Below are positions 45,359 through 53,221 of a stretch of 64,000 bases of DNA, one piece after another (position 1 is the stretch's first letter; every line of letters begins with the position of its first letter). This DNA is from SCTD01 sp963784675. Lineage in GTDB: Bacteria > Actinomycetota > Actinomycetes > Mycobacteriales > SCTD01. The notes beneath the pieces are model-generated. The model was given only the letters and a program-made list of their open reading frames with translations, did no database searches and was not told where the DNA came from. Location: NCBI GenBank assembly GCA_963784675.1, contig CAWASE010000012.1, positions 127,325 through 191,324 on the forward strand. The letters run 5' to 3'. Made by a program: the position numbers and the translations under genes.

Positions 45359-45886
45359 TCAGCGGCGGGCGTCGCGGCGGGGCGCGCTCAGCGGCGTGCC
45401 GGCCGGGCGTCGTCCTGCTCCGTCGGCCCGCACCTTCGCCGACAGCGCCGCGTCGGTCGCGAGCCGGTCGCCGTAGGCGAGCGTCAGCAGCGGACCGGTG
45501 GCCCGCTCCAGCAGCGCGAGGACCTCGCCGAGCAGCCCGTCCAGCCCGGCGGCGTCCAGCCCGGCGTGCGGCAGCGACCCGACGAGGAACACGTCGCCGA
45601 CGTCGTCGAGGCTGAAGTGCACGCCGCGCAGCTCGAGGTTGCGCCGGAGCAACCAGCGGTGGACGGGAGCCGGGTCAGCGCACCCGTCGGCGACGAGGTG
45701 CAGGACGAACGCCTCGACGGCGACGGCCTGCTCGCCCACGATCAGCCAGACCAGCGTGCTGGGCCGGTGCTCGCCGTGCAGCGTGACGACGTAGGCCCCG
45801 GCGTCGACGCGCTCGAACTCCACCTCGAGCGCGGCCAGGGCGTCCAGCAGGAGCCCGTCCAGCGCCCAGAGCGAGGTCGGGCTCAC
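45359..45886 (-). CDS. YbjN domain protein (second copy in the mshA operon)
   Basis: A 175-residue protein starting at GTG 45884-45886, overlapping the previous YbjN gene stop as GTGA. It has the YbjN pattern: LVWLIVGEQAVAVEAFVLHLVADG, LLRRNLELRGVHFSLDDVGDVFLVGSLP, related to type III secretion chaperones in fold. Compared with the neighbouring copy it lacks the N-terminal 30 residues and has a basic tail. The function of the family is unsettled. Confidence 0.82.
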   Translation of the reverse strand: MSPTSLWALDGLLLDALAALEVEFERVDAGAYVVTLHGEHRPSTLVWLIVGEQAVAVEAFVLHLVADGCADPAPVHRWLLRRNLELRGVHFSLDDVGDVFLVGSLPHAGLDAAGLDGLLGEVLALLERATGPLLTLAYGDRLATDAALSAKVRADGAGRRPAGTPLSAPRRDARR

Positions 45887-46464
45887 CGGTCCGGGTCGGC
45901 GAACCGGGCGAAGGCCTGCAGGTTGCGCGTGGACTCGCCGTTCTTGACCCGCCAGGCCCACTCGCGCCGGATCGAGCCGGCGAAGCCCAGCTCGAGCAGC
46001 GGGTCGAAGCTCTCGTCGGCGTACTGCAGGACCGAGCCGAGCAGCCGGTCGACCTCGTCGGCGGTCACCGAGTGCAGCGGCAGCCGTCCGACGAGGTAGA
46101 CGTCGCCGGCCTTGTCGATGCTGAACGCGACGGCGTACATGCGCGCGTTGCGCCGCAGCAGGAAGCGCAGGAACTCCTCGTCGTTCTCGTCCGGCTTGCG
46201 GCAGACGAAGGCCTCCACGAGCAGGCTGTGCTGACCCGCGACGAGCCAGCAGTTGGTCGCCAGCTTGTGCGTGCCGGGCAGCACGACGAAGAACTGGCCG
46301 GGCGCGGGGGTCGTGTAGTCCAGCCCGGCCTCCTCCAGCGCTGCCTGGATCGTCGCGTGCACCCCTGCGGGCGCGGCGCCGTCGCCCTCGTGGAAGGCCG
46401 GCGCGGTCGTCGAGCCCGCACCGGTGAGGGCGCTCAGGTCGGCGCTGAGCTCGGGACCGCTCAC
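45883..46464 (-). CDS. YbjN domain protein downstream of mshA (Rv0487 type)
   Basis: A 193-residue protein starting at GTG 46462-46464, coupled to the mshA stop as GTGA. The core YbjN/chaperone-like domain spans about 35-165, with CWLVAGQHSLLVEAFVCRKP and LLRRNARMYAVAFSIDKAGD. This gene follows mshA throughout actinobacteria (Rv0487 after Rv0486). A folding or partner-binding role for mycothiol enzymes is a reasonable guess but not shown. Confidence 0.88.
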   Translation of the reverse strand: MSGPELSADLSALTGAGSTTAPAFHEGDGAAPAGVHATIQAALEEAGLDYTTPAPGQFFVVLPGTHKLATNCWLVAGQHSLLVEAFVCRKPDENDEEFLRFLLRRNARMYAVAFSIDKAGDVYLVGRLPLHSVTADEVDRLLGSVLQYADESFDPLLELGFAGSIRREWAWRVKNGESTRNLQAFARFADPDR

Positions 46465-47813
46465 CGGGCCAGCGCCAGGATCTCGGTGCGGGCAGCGAGC
46501 GCGTCGCGGTAGGTGGCCAGCAGGCCGTCGGCGGTGCGTGACCACGAGAACTGGCCGGCGTGGGCGACGGCCCCGACCGACAGGCGCTCCCGGTCGCGCA
46601 ACCCGCGGGTCAGGGCGTGCGCCCACTGATCGGCGCCGTGCCCGGGCACGAGCAGGCCGGAGCGGTCGTCGGCGACGGTGGTGCGCAGCCCGCCGACGTC
46701 GGTGGCCACGACCGGCGTGCCGCACGCCTGGGCCTCCAGGGCCACCAGGCCGAAGCTCTCGTTGTGGCTCGGCACGGCGACCAGGTCGGCGGCCCGGTAC
46801 CAGTCGCGGAGCCGGTCGCGCCCGCCGTGCGGCGTCTCGAAGCGCACGACGTCGGCGATGCCGAGGGTCTGCGCGAGGTCCTGCAGGGCGTGCGGGGCGA
46901 TCAGTCCGGTTCCGCTGGGGCCGCCGACGACGGCGACGACGAGCCGCTCGCGCAGCGACGGGTCGCGCTCGATCATGCGGGCGGCGGCGTGCAGCAGCGT
47001 GTCGGGCGCCTTGAGCGGCTGGATCCGGCCGACGAACAGCAGCACCACCTGCTCTGGGCGCAGCCCGAGGGCTGCTCGAGCGGCCGGGCTGGGCCGGCTG
47101 CGGGCGTGCGGGCTGCCTGCCTCGCCGGGGCGGAAGTGCTCCAGGTCGACCCCCGGCGCCACCGTGACGACCTTGCCGGGGTCCGCGCCGTAGAGGTCGA
47201 CCAGCTCGCGCGCCTCCTGGTCGGTGTTGGCGACCAGCCGGTCGGCCGCCGCGACGACCTGCTCCTCGCCGACGACGCGCCGCAGCGGCTCGAGCGCGTC
47301 ACCGTCGGCCACCGACAGGTTCTTCACCTTGGCCAGCGTGTGGGCGGTGTGGACGAGCGGGGTGCCCCACCGCTCGGTGGCCAGCCAGCCGACCTGCCCG
47401 GACAGCCAGTAGTGCGAGTGGACGACGTCGTACCAGCCGGGCTCGTGCGCGGCCTCGGCCCGCAGCAGCCCCGAGGTGAGCGCGCAGAGCTGCGCGGGAA
47501 GGTCGTCCTTGCTCAGCCCTTCGAACGGCCCCGCGATCAGGTTCCGGACGGTGACCCCGGGCGCCAGGTCGACCACCGGCGGCAGCTCGCTGGAGGTGGC
47601 GCGGGTGAAGATCTCGACCTCGACGCCCAGGGCGGCCAGCCGCTTGGACGTCTCCACCACGTAGACGTTCATGCCGCCGGCGTCGCCGGTCCCGGGCTGC
47701 TCCAGCGGCGAGGTGTGCACCGACAGCACGGCGACGCGACGCGGACGCACCGAGCGCACCGGCCGACGCCCGGCGCTCGACCCAGCAGGTGACGGACCCG
47801 TGCTCGACGTCAT
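46461..47813 (-). CDS. mshA: D-inositol-3-phosphate glycosyltransferase (mycothiol synthesis)
   Basis: MshA transfers GlcNAc from UDP-GlcNAc to inositol-3-phosphate, the first step of mycothiol synthesis. The 450-residue GT-B enzyme has the MshA signature QPGTGDAGGMNVYV (substrate loop), VVHSHYWLSGQVG, LLFVGRIQPLKAPD and the EX7E region SHNESFGLVALEAQACG. ATG 47811-47813 gives a 30-residue disordered lead before VAVLSVHTSPL. It is the first gene of an operon with two YbjN genes and diverges from an SDR gene, as in M. tuberculosis Rv0484c-Rv0487. Confidence 0.95.
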   Translation of the reverse strand: MTSSTGPSPAGSSAGRRPVRSVRPRRVAVLSVHTSPLEQPGTGDAGGMNVYVVETSKRLAALGVEVEIFTRATSSELPPVVDLAPGVTVRNLIAGPFEGLSKDDLPAQLCALTSGLLRAEAAHEPGWYDVVHSHYWLSGQVGWLATERWGTPLVHTAHTLAKVKNLSVADGDALEPLRRVVGEEQVVAAADRLVANTDQEARELVDLYGADPGKVVTVAPGVDLEHFRPGEAGSPHARSRPSPAARAALGLRPEQVVLLFVGRIQPLKAPDTLLHAAARMIERDPSLRERLVVAVVGGPSGTGLIAPHALQDLAQTLGIADVVRFETPHGGRDRLRDWYRAADLVAVPSHNESFGLVALEAQACGTPVVATDVGGLRTTVADDRSGLLVPGHGADQWAHALTRGLRDRERLSVGAVAHAGQFSWSRTADGLLATYRDALAARTEILALAR

Positions 47814-47927
47814 CTGACCCCCTCGCACGGCACCGTGCCTGCAGTGCGGGCAACGCTGCCCGTCGTCGCTACCTTCCCCCACCTGCCGGCCTCATGCCCG
47901 ACGGAGCCTCGCCGTACCGTCGTCGGC

Positions 47928-48662
47928 ATGCCCAGAACCGCCGTCGTCACCGGAGCCAGCAGCGGGATCGGCGCCGCCACCGCGCGCCTGCTCGCCGACC
48001 AGGGGTGGCAGGTCGTGGCCGCGGCCCGCCGGCTGGACCGGCTCGGACGGCTGTCGGCCGAGCACCCGTCGATCCGGCCGTGCGCGCTGGACGTCACCGA
48101 CCCCCGTTCGGTCCAGGCGCTCGCCGACGCCGCGCCGGAGGTCGACCTGCTGGTGGCCAACGCCGGCGGCGCCTTCGACCTCGAGCCGCTGGCCGACGCC
48201 GACGCCGACACCTGGGCGCGCACCTATGACGTCAACGTGCTCGGCACGGTGCGGACCGTCCAGGCGCTGCTGCCGGCGCTGCGGCGCGCACAGGGCCACG
48301 TCGTGATGACCGGCTCGACGGCCGGGCGCTGGGTCTACGAGGGCGGGGGCGGCTACGTCGCGGCCAAGCACGCGATCTCGGCGCTGCGCGAGACGTTGCG
48401 GCTCGAGGTCGTCGAGGCCGGCGTGCGGGTGTCGGAGGTGGCGCCGGGCATGGTCGCGACCGAGGAGTTCTCCACGGTGCGCTTCGGCGGCGACACGAGC
48501 CGGGCAGCCGCCGTCTACGCCGGGGTCGACGCCCTGACGGCCGAGGACGTCGCCGAGGCGATCGTCTGGGTCGCCTCACGGCCGCAGCACGTCAACATCG
48601 ACCTGGTCCAGCTCACCCCGCAGCAGCAGGCCGGCGTCGGCAAGGTCGTCCGGCGGACGTGA
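47928..48662 (+). CDS. short-chain dehydrogenase/reductase (Rv0484c type)
   Basis: A 244-residue classical SDR with TGASSGIG (8-15), NAG at 78-80, catalytic Ser130, Tyr143 and Lys147, and arginines after strand two (AARRLDRL) that suggest NADP(H). An SDR divergent from mshA is conserved in mycobacteria (Rv0484c). ATG 47928-47930 fits the family start. The stop overlaps the methyltransferase start as GTGA. Substrate unknown. Confidence 0.9.
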   Translation: MPRTAVVTGASSGIGAATARLLADQGWQVVAAARRLDRLGRLSAEHPSIRPCALDVTDPRSVQALADAAPEVDLLVANAGGAFDLEPLADADADTWARTYDVNVLGTVRTVQALLPALRRAQGHVVMTGSTAGRWVYEGGGGYVAAKHAISALRETLRLEVVEAGVRVSEVAPGMVATEEFSTVRFGGDTSRAAAVYAGVDALTAEDVAEAIVWVASRPQHVNIDLVQLTPQQQAGVGKVVRRT

Positions 48663-49453
48663 CCCCGCCGCGGGCCAAGCGCTACGCCGCCGGGCGCGCG
48701 CGGGCGCTGGGGCTGGCGACCCGTGGGACCACCGCCCCGAACCGGCTCCGCCGGGTCGACCGGTACCTGGCGGCGGTCCACGCCGACGTCCTGAGCGCCG
48801 CTGAGCCCCCGCTGGTCGTCGATCTCGGGTACGGCGCCACGCCGGTCACGGCCGTCGAGCTGTACGCCCGGCTGCAGGTGGTGCGCCGCGACGTCCAGGT
48901 CGTCGGGCTGGAGATCGACCCGGAGCGGGTCGCTGCCGCCCAGCACGCGGCCACCGGGGGGTTGAGCTTCCGGCGCGGCGGCTTCGAGCTGGCGGGGCTG
49001 CGTCCGGCGGTCGTGCGAGCGCTCAACGTGCTGCGGCAGTACGAGCTGGAGCCGGCGCTGCGGGCATGGACGACGCTGCAGGCCGGGTTGGCGCCGGGGG
49101 GAGTGCTGATCGAGGGCACCTGCGACGAGATCGGCCGCCGCGCCGCCTGGGTGACGCTCACCCCCGACGGCCCGCGCACGCTGACCCTGGCCGCGCACCT
49201 GCCGAGCCTGGACCGGCCGTCCAGCCTGGCCGAACGGCTGCCGAAGGCGCTCATCCACCACAACGTCCCGGGTCAGCCGGTGCACGCGCTGCTGGCCGCG
49301 CTGGACGCCGCCTGGGACCGCGCCGCGACGCCCTACGGGCCGCGCCAGCGCTGGGTCGGAGCGTGCGCGGCGCTGGACTGGCCGCAGGCGGGGCCACCTC
49401 GCCACCGGCTCGGCGAGCTGACGGTGCCGTGGGAGTCGGTCGCGCCGGTGTGA
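48659..49453 (+). CDS. class I SAM-dependent methyltransferase-like protein
   Basis: The 264-residue protein has a Rossmann methyltransferase core: motif I VVDLGYGATPVTAVEL, an acidic end of strand two in VVGLEIDPERVAAA, and motif post-I ending FRRGGFELAG. The first 40 residues are basic (KRYAAGRARALGLATRG), which could bind nucleic acid. The target is not apparent. It is coupled to the SDR gene by a GTGA overlap. It converges with an ssgA-like gene 13 bases away. Confidence 0.85.
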   Translation: MTPPRAKRYAAGRARALGLATRGTTAPNRLRRVDRYLAAVHADVLSAAEPPLVVDLGYGATPVTAVELYARLQVVRRDVQVVGLEIDPERVAAAQHAATGGLSFRRGGFELAGLRPAVVRALNVLRQYELEPALRAWTTLQAGLAPGGVLIEGTCDEIGRRAAWVTLTPDGPRTLTLAAHLPSLDRPSSLAERLPKALIHHNVPGQPVHALLAALDAAWDRAATPYGPRQRWVGACAALDWPQAGPPRHRLGELTVPWESVAPV

Positions 49454-49466
49454 GGACGCCGGACGG

Positions 49467-49889
49467 TCAGCCCGCGAGCAGCAGCGCGAGCTCGGCGTCG
49501 AGGTCGACGAGGTCCTCCTCGCTGCCGGTCGGCACGACGAGGTAGGTCTGCTGCAAGAACTCGACCACGTCGTCGCGGTCGATCTCGAACAGCGCCGAGC
49601 CGGACGGTGACGCCATCGCCACGTTGACGACGCGCTCGCCGTCGCTCATCGCCGGCCAGACCCGAACGTCACCCTCGCCGACCGTCCCGGCGATGCCGTC
49701 GGTGAGCAGCTGACGGGCGAACATCCACTCGACCTGGCCGTCGCCCTCGGCGCCGGTCTGGAAGCAGACGGTGACCGCCCAGGGGTCGTCGGCCACGTAG
49801 GTGAGGTCCGCGACCACCGGCAGGCAGGCACCGCCGGGCACGACCAGCCGCAGCTCGAGGGAGGTGCGGACGGAGGCGATGCTGCTCAT
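49467..49889 (-). CDS. SsgA-like sporulation/cell division protein, copy 1
   Basis: A 140-residue SALP-family protein with LELRLVVPGGACLPVVADLTY, a DPWAVTVCFQTG strand, the highly conserved EWMFARQLL and GEGDVRVWP, and a C-terminal VPTGSE...LDAELALLL. SsgA-like proteins position septa and guide FtsZ in sporulating actinomycetes. It is about 80% identical by eye to the copy at 50700-51122. A candidate BldN promoter lies 46-73 bases upstream of the start codon. Confidence 0.92.
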   Translation of the reverse strand: MSSIASVRTSLELRLVVPGGACLPVVADLTYVADDPWAVTVCFQTGAEGDGQVEWMFARQLLTDGIAGTVGEGDVRVWPAMSDGERVVNVAMASPSGSALFEIDRDDVVEFLQQTYLVVPTGSEEDLVDLDAELALLLAG

Positions 49890-49934
49890 GGGAAGTCCTT
49901 CGGGATAGTGGATCTCGCGGCGACGACACCCCAG

Positions 49935-49962
49935 GCAACGAGCCCTGCCGCCGGCTGTGACG
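49935..49962 (-). promoter_or_regulatory. candidate sigma-BldN promoter of ssgA-like copy 1
   Basis: On the minus strand CGTCAC (49962-49957), exactly 16 bases, then CGTTGC (49940-49935). This matches CGTAAC-N16-CGTTGA at five of six bases in each hexamer. The predicted transcript start near 49928 leaves a 40-base leader. Copy 2 has the same hexamers and spacing, while the 16-base spacer differs strongly. Confidence 0.65.
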
Positions 49963-50046
49963 GCTTGCCGGCGGGATCACCCGGCCGGGTGAAGACAGAT
50001 CCGGACAAGTCCGGGCGAGCCGGTGCTGGGCCGGACGCTGGCGCGC

Positions 50047-50075
50047 GATGAGTCCTGCCCCCGGGGCAGGTCATC
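50047..50075. promoter_or_regulatory. inverted repeat upstream of the RibD-type reductase gene
   Basis: CCTGCCCC (50054-50061) and GGGGCAGG (50063-50070) form a perfect 8-bp inverted repeat around one base. GATGA (50047-50051) and TCATC (50071-50075) extend it after a two-base bulge. It lies about 45 bases upstream of the GTG start of the reductase and may be an operator or a leader hairpin. Confidence 0.5.
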
Positions 50076-50120
50076 CTCGGCAGTGGGAGCATCCGGCTTC
50101 CCCACCTCGGAGGTCCTCCC

Positions 50121-50666
50121 GTGCCCAGAACCGTCACCGCCCACCTGTTCTCCTCGCTCAACGGCGTGAACGAGGCGCCGAACACCTTCCAGTTCGACGC
50201 CTTCGGCCCCGAGGAGGGTCAGGCCATGGGCTCCGCGCTCGCGGGCGTCACCGACGTCGTCGTGGGCCGGCTGCTGTGGCAGGAGTGGTCGCAGTACTGG
50301 CCGACGAACACCGAGGACGGCTTCGGGCACTTCATCAACCCGGTCCGCAAGCACGTGGTGACGTCCACGCTGTCCGGCGACCTCGGCTGGAACAGCACGG
50401 CCTTGGTGGGCGACCCCGTCGCGGCCGTGCAGTCGCTCAAGGACGGCGACGGGGGAGGCATCGCGGTCGTCGGCGGGATCGACACCGTCCGCAGCCTGTT
50501 CCTGGGCGGGGTCGTCGACGCCCTGACCCTCACCGTCCACCCCGCCGTGACCGGCACGGGCAGGCGGCTGTTCGACGACTCCGTGCCGGTCACCCGGCTC
50601 AGGCTCGTCGAGGGCCGGACGACGACGGCCGGGAACGCGATCCTGACCTACGCGCTGCGCGACTGA
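50121..50666 (+). CDS. RibD C-terminal domain / dihydrofolate reductase-like protein
   Basis: A 181-residue stand-alone reductase with the DHFR/RibD fold: VTAHLFSSLNGV at the N-terminus, VVVGRLLWQEW, the NADPH-binding GGIAVVGGIDTVRSLFLGG and the C-terminal VHPAVTGTGRRLFDD. The GTG start at 50121 follows GGAGG. The substrate is unknown: such proteins are widespread paralogues rather than true DHFR or RibD. It sits between two SsgA-like genes on the opposite strand. Confidence 0.9.
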   Translation: MPRTVTAHLFSSLNGVNEAPNTFQFDAFGPEEGQAMGSALAGVTDVVVGRLLWQEWSQYWPTNTEDGFGHFINPVRKHVVTSTLSGDLGWNSTALVGDPVAAVQSLKDGDGGGIAVVGGIDTVRSLFLGGVVDALTLTVHPAVTGTGRRLFDDSVPVTRLRLVEGRTTTAGNAILTYALRD

Positions 50667-50699
50667 GCCGCGCGGCGGCGCGTCGTCAGGGCGACGGGC

Positions 50700-51122
50700 T
50701 CAGAACCCGAGCAGCTGGGCCAGCTCGACGTCGAGATCGACGGCCTCGCCCTCGCTGCCGGTGGGCACCGCGAGGTAGGTCTGCTGCAGGAACTCCATCA
50801 GCGCATCACGGTCGATCTCGAACAGCGCCGAACCCGACGGCGACGCCATGGCGAGGTTGAGGACGCGCTCGCCGGAGCTGACGGCCGGCCAGACCCGGAC
50901 GTCGCCCTCGCCGACCGTGCCGGCGAGACCGTCGGTCAGCAGCTGGCGCGCGAACATCCACTCGACCACCCCGTCGCCCTCACCACCGGTCTGGAAGGCG
51001 ACGGTGACCGCCCACGGGTCGTTCGCCGCGTAGGACAGGTCGGCGACGACCGGCAGGCACGGTCCGCCCGGCACGACCAGGCGGAGCTCCAGGCTGGTGC
51101 GGACGGTAGCGATGCCGGTCAT
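50700..51122 (-). CDS. SsgA-like sporulation/cell division protein, copy 2
   Basis: A 140-residue SALP-family protein, paralogous to the copy at 49467-49889. The EWMFARQLLTDG and GEGDVRVWPA segments are shared and no gaps are needed to align the two. Differences concentrate in the N-terminal strand and the C-terminal 25 residues. It converges with the reductase gene. A candidate BldN promoter with the same hexamers as copy 1 lies 49-76 bases upstream. Confidence 0.92.
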   Translation of the reverse strand: MTGIATVRTSLELRLVVPGGPCLPVVADLSYAANDPWAVTVAFQTGGEGDGVVEWMFARQLLTDGLAGTVGEGDVRVWPAVSSGERVLNLAMASPSGSALFEIDRDALMEFLQQTYLAVPTGSEGEAVDLDVELAQLLGF

Positions 51123-51170
51123 GAGAACGTCCTTCAGGGCTGGAGAGAGGGTGCGACGACGACACCCCGG

Positions 51171-51198
51171 ACAACGAGGATCGGCAGGCCCGGTGACG
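51171..51198 (-). promoter_or_regulatory. candidate sigma-BldN promoter of ssgA-like copy 2
   Basis: On the minus strand CGTCAC (51198-51193), exactly 16 bases, then CGTTGT (51176-51171), matching CGTAAC-N16-CGTTGA at five of six bases in each hexamer. Flanking bases CAAGC before and GGGGTGTCGTCG after the hexamers are also shared with copy 1, but the spacers are unalike. Confidence 0.65.
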
Positions 51199-51331
51199 GC
51201 TTGGGACGTGCGTCACCAGCGTGACGGGCCCCAGAACGGGACATCTACGCACGCACCGGATGCACGTCCTCCTGGACGCCGCGCCGAGAGCCCGTGGAAT
51301 CCGACATTGCCGACTGGGTAGGGTGCCGAGC

Positions 51332-51574
51332 ATGTCCGAGGAACTGGTGATCCTGCGCGGCGGTGTCCGCGATGGCGAGTCGACACGGGTGCAGGAGGGG
51401 GTGCGGCGGCTGCTGGCGGCCAGCGACGCCCCCGGTCTGCTGGAGGTGTACGAGGCGAACGGGCTCACCGCCGAGCTCGCCCACGGCGAAGGCCTGGCGC
51501 TGGTCTTCGCGCACGTCGGCCAGGAGCCCGCGGGCGACCTCGCCCCTGAGCTCCAGCACGCCCCGAAGCGCTAG
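51332..51574 (+). CDS. small hypothetical protein
   Basis: An 80-residue acidic protein from ATG 51332 (MSEELVILRGGVRDGEST...). A predicted helical middle (TRVQEGVRRLLAASD) is followed by a mixed segment, with no cysteine, signal peptide or membrane helix. I do not recognise the family. The compact gap to the convergent DUF2516 gene (13 bases) supports it as a gene. The strand opposite has no better candidate. Confidence 0.6.
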   Translation: MSEELVILRGGVRDGESTRVQEGVRRLLAASDAPGLLEVYEANGLTAELAHGEGLALVFAHVGQEPAGDLAPELQHAPKR

Positions 51575-51587
51575 CCCGGCGGGGCGG

Positions 51588-51878
51588 TCAGCCCCACGGC
51601 CCGCCTGGGCGCATCTCGGCCACGGCCGGCTTCACGTCGACGTGATAGACGATGCCTGCCACCAGTCCGGCCAGGCCGAACAGCCCGAGGACGTTCGCGC
51701 CGCCGAGCACCACGGCGGCCGCCAGGATCGCGATCCACGCGACCTTGGTGAGCTTGCCGGCGGCGGGGAACGCCGCCGCCTTCCGGGTGCACGCGTCGAC
51801 CAGCGCCCACACCTTGAGCACGAGCGCGCCCAGGCCCAGCACGAACAGCAGCAGATTGGACGGGTCGTACAGCCTCAT
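51588..51878 (-). CDS. DUF2516 membrane protein
   Basis: A 96-residue protein with three hydrophobic segments (about 7-26, 45-60, 62-80), KVWALVDACTRK and VYHVDVKPAV. It matches DUF2516, found next to hbhA in actinobacteria (Rv0476 beside Rv0475). The function is unknown. It ends the XRE regulator-hbhA-DUF2516 set on the minus strand. Confidence 0.88.
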   Translation of the reverse strand: MRLYDPSNLLLFVLGLGALVLKVWALVDACTRKAAAFPAAGKLTKVAWIAILAAAVVLGGANVLGLFGLAGLVAGIVYHVDVKPAVAEMRPGGPWG

Positions 51879-51923
51879 ACCGCCATTGTCGCCTACGCAG
51901 GTGCGCGGGGCCCGGACAGCGCT

Positions 51924-51955
51924 CGACCCCCGGGCCTCGAGGGCACCGGGGGTCG
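51924..51955 (-). terminator. hairpin after the HbhA-like gene
   Basis: CGACCCCCGG (51924-51933) and CCGGGGGTCG (51946-51955) form a perfect 10-bp stem with a 12-base loop, 33 bases past the stop codon of the HbhA-like gene and before the DUF2516 start. Confidence 0.8.
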
Positions 51956-51987
51956 GGCGTGCTGCGGGGGCTGGGCAGGCGGACTGA

Positions 51988-52482
51988 CTAGCCGATCTTG
52001 GCGGCAGCGTCCTCGACGGCCTGCTCGCCGGCCTTGACGGACTTCTTCGCGGCGATCGCGGCGGCCTCGGCCTTGCGCACGGCCTCCTTGCCCTCGGCGA
52101 TGGCAGCCTCGGTGGCCGGCTGGCGACGGATCTGGGTCACGAGCCGCTCACCGCGCACCGCGAGCTTGGCGTAGGCGTCCGTGACACGGGTCTCCAGCTC
52201 GGAGGTGAAGGTCTTGACCTGCTCCGGCAGGGTCTTGACCTGGGCCGGGACGTCGGCCAGACGGGCCTGGACCTTCTTGGCCTCGGCGGTGACGTCGGCC
52301 GGCACGTCCTTGACCTGCTCGAGCGCGAGGTCGGCGATGCCGAACGCGGCGAACAGCGGCTTGGTGGCGTCGGTCTTCTCGAAGCTCGGCAGGTTCTTGA
52401 GCGTGAAGCGACCGGTGACGGTGCTGCCGGACTTCTCGACGGTGGCGGTGGTCTTCGGGGCGGTGACGGTGGCGGTGGCCAT
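51988..52482 (-). CDS. heparin-binding haemagglutinin (HbhA)-like protein
   Basis: A 164-residue helical protein. PLFAAFGIADLALEQVKDVP matches the conserved start of HbhA (Rv0475). A long coiled-coil region (about 60-130, including YAKLAVRGERLV) follows, then a Lys/Ala-rich C-terminus (KKSVKAGEQAVEDAAAKIG) that is shorter than the mycobacterial heparin-binding tail. The first 40 residues are lineage-specific. HbhA binds lipid inclusions and, outside cells, glycans. Adhesion should not be assumed here. Confidence 0.82.
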   Translation of the reverse strand: MATATVTAPKTTATVEKSGSTVTGRFTLKNLPSFEKTDATKPLFAAFGIADLALEQVKDVPADVTAEAKKVQARLADVPAQVKTLPEQVKTFTSELETRVTDAYAKLAVRGERLVTQIRRQPATEAAIAEGKEAVRKAEAAAIAAKKSVKAGEQAVEDAAAKIG

Positions 52483-52567
52483 GGTGGTGCCTCTCGTTCA
52501 GGTGGGTGAGATCGGATGGTCGGTGCTGGTCTGAGCTGGTGCGCGTGCAGGTCGTACGGGCGAGCGG

Positions 52568-53158
52568 TCAGAGCGCGGAGGTCTCCGCGTCGCCGTCGCT
52601 GCCGGTGACCGCGGCTGCGGACCGGGAGGTGGAGCGCCGACGCCGGGGGCCGGTGGCGCCCGAGGTCGTGGTCTGGGGGGTGCCGGGCTCCGCGCTGGGC
52701 GCGGTGCCGGCGTCGCCGGCGATGGTGGACAGGTCGCTGGTGGACAGGTCGCTGGTGGACAGGACGTCGGCGTCCGGGTCCTCGGCGGCGGCGATCGTCG
52801 CTCGGGCCAGGGCCGCCGCGGCGTTCTCGCGCCGGAAGCTCTCGAACACCTCCAGCAGCACCTGCTTCTGCCGCTCGGTGAGGTTCTCGTCGCTGTGGAT
52901 GGCGTCGACGACCGCGCCGCCGGCCTCGCGCTGCTCGAGCATGCCGGCCTGGATGTAGAGCGCCTCGGCCGAGATGCGCAGGCCCTTCGCGAGCTGCTGC
53001 AGGATCTCGGCGCTCGGCTTGCGCAGGCCGCGCTCGATCTGGCTGAGGTAGGGGTTGCTGACGCCCGCGGTCCTGGCCAGCTGACGCAGCGACAGGCCGT
53101 TGCTGGCCCGCTGCTCGCGGATGAAGTCGCCCAGGTGACGGACGTCGATGCCGGCCAT
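52568..53158 (-). CDS. XRE-family transcriptional regulator (Rv0474 type)
   Basis: A 196-residue protein with an N-terminal HTH (about 8-65: LRQLARTAGVSNPYLSQIERG), a helical segment DENLTERQKQVLLEVFESFRRE, and a disordered Ser/Thr/Arg tail containing STSD repeats. M. tuberculosis Rv0474 stands upstream of hbhA in the same way. ATG is preceded by AAGGAG. A perfect palindrome lies upstream and is a likely autoregulatory operator. Confidence 0.92.
   Translation of the reverse strand: MAGIDVRHLGDFIREQRASNGLSLRQLARTAGVSNPYLSQIERGLRKPSAEILQQLAKGLRISAEALYIQAGMLEQREAGGAVVDAIHSDENLTERQKQVLLEVFESFRRENAAAALARATIAAAEDPDADVLSTSDLSTSDLSTIAGDAGTAPSAEPGTPQTTTSGATGPRRRRSTSRSAAAVTGSDGDAETSAL
52723..52767. 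repeat. 15-bp tandem repeat inside the XRE regulator gene
   Basis: TGGTGGACAGGTCGC occurs twice (52723-52737, 52738-52752) with a third, altered copy at 52753-52767, encoding the STSDL repeat in the disordered tail. It is in frame and should vary in copy number between strains. Confidence 0.85.
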
Positions 53159-53221
53159 GGTGACTCCTTCCGCGTCGGTCCCGGAGCGCTCTCCGGGGTA
53201 CGACGAGAACGTTAGCCGCAG

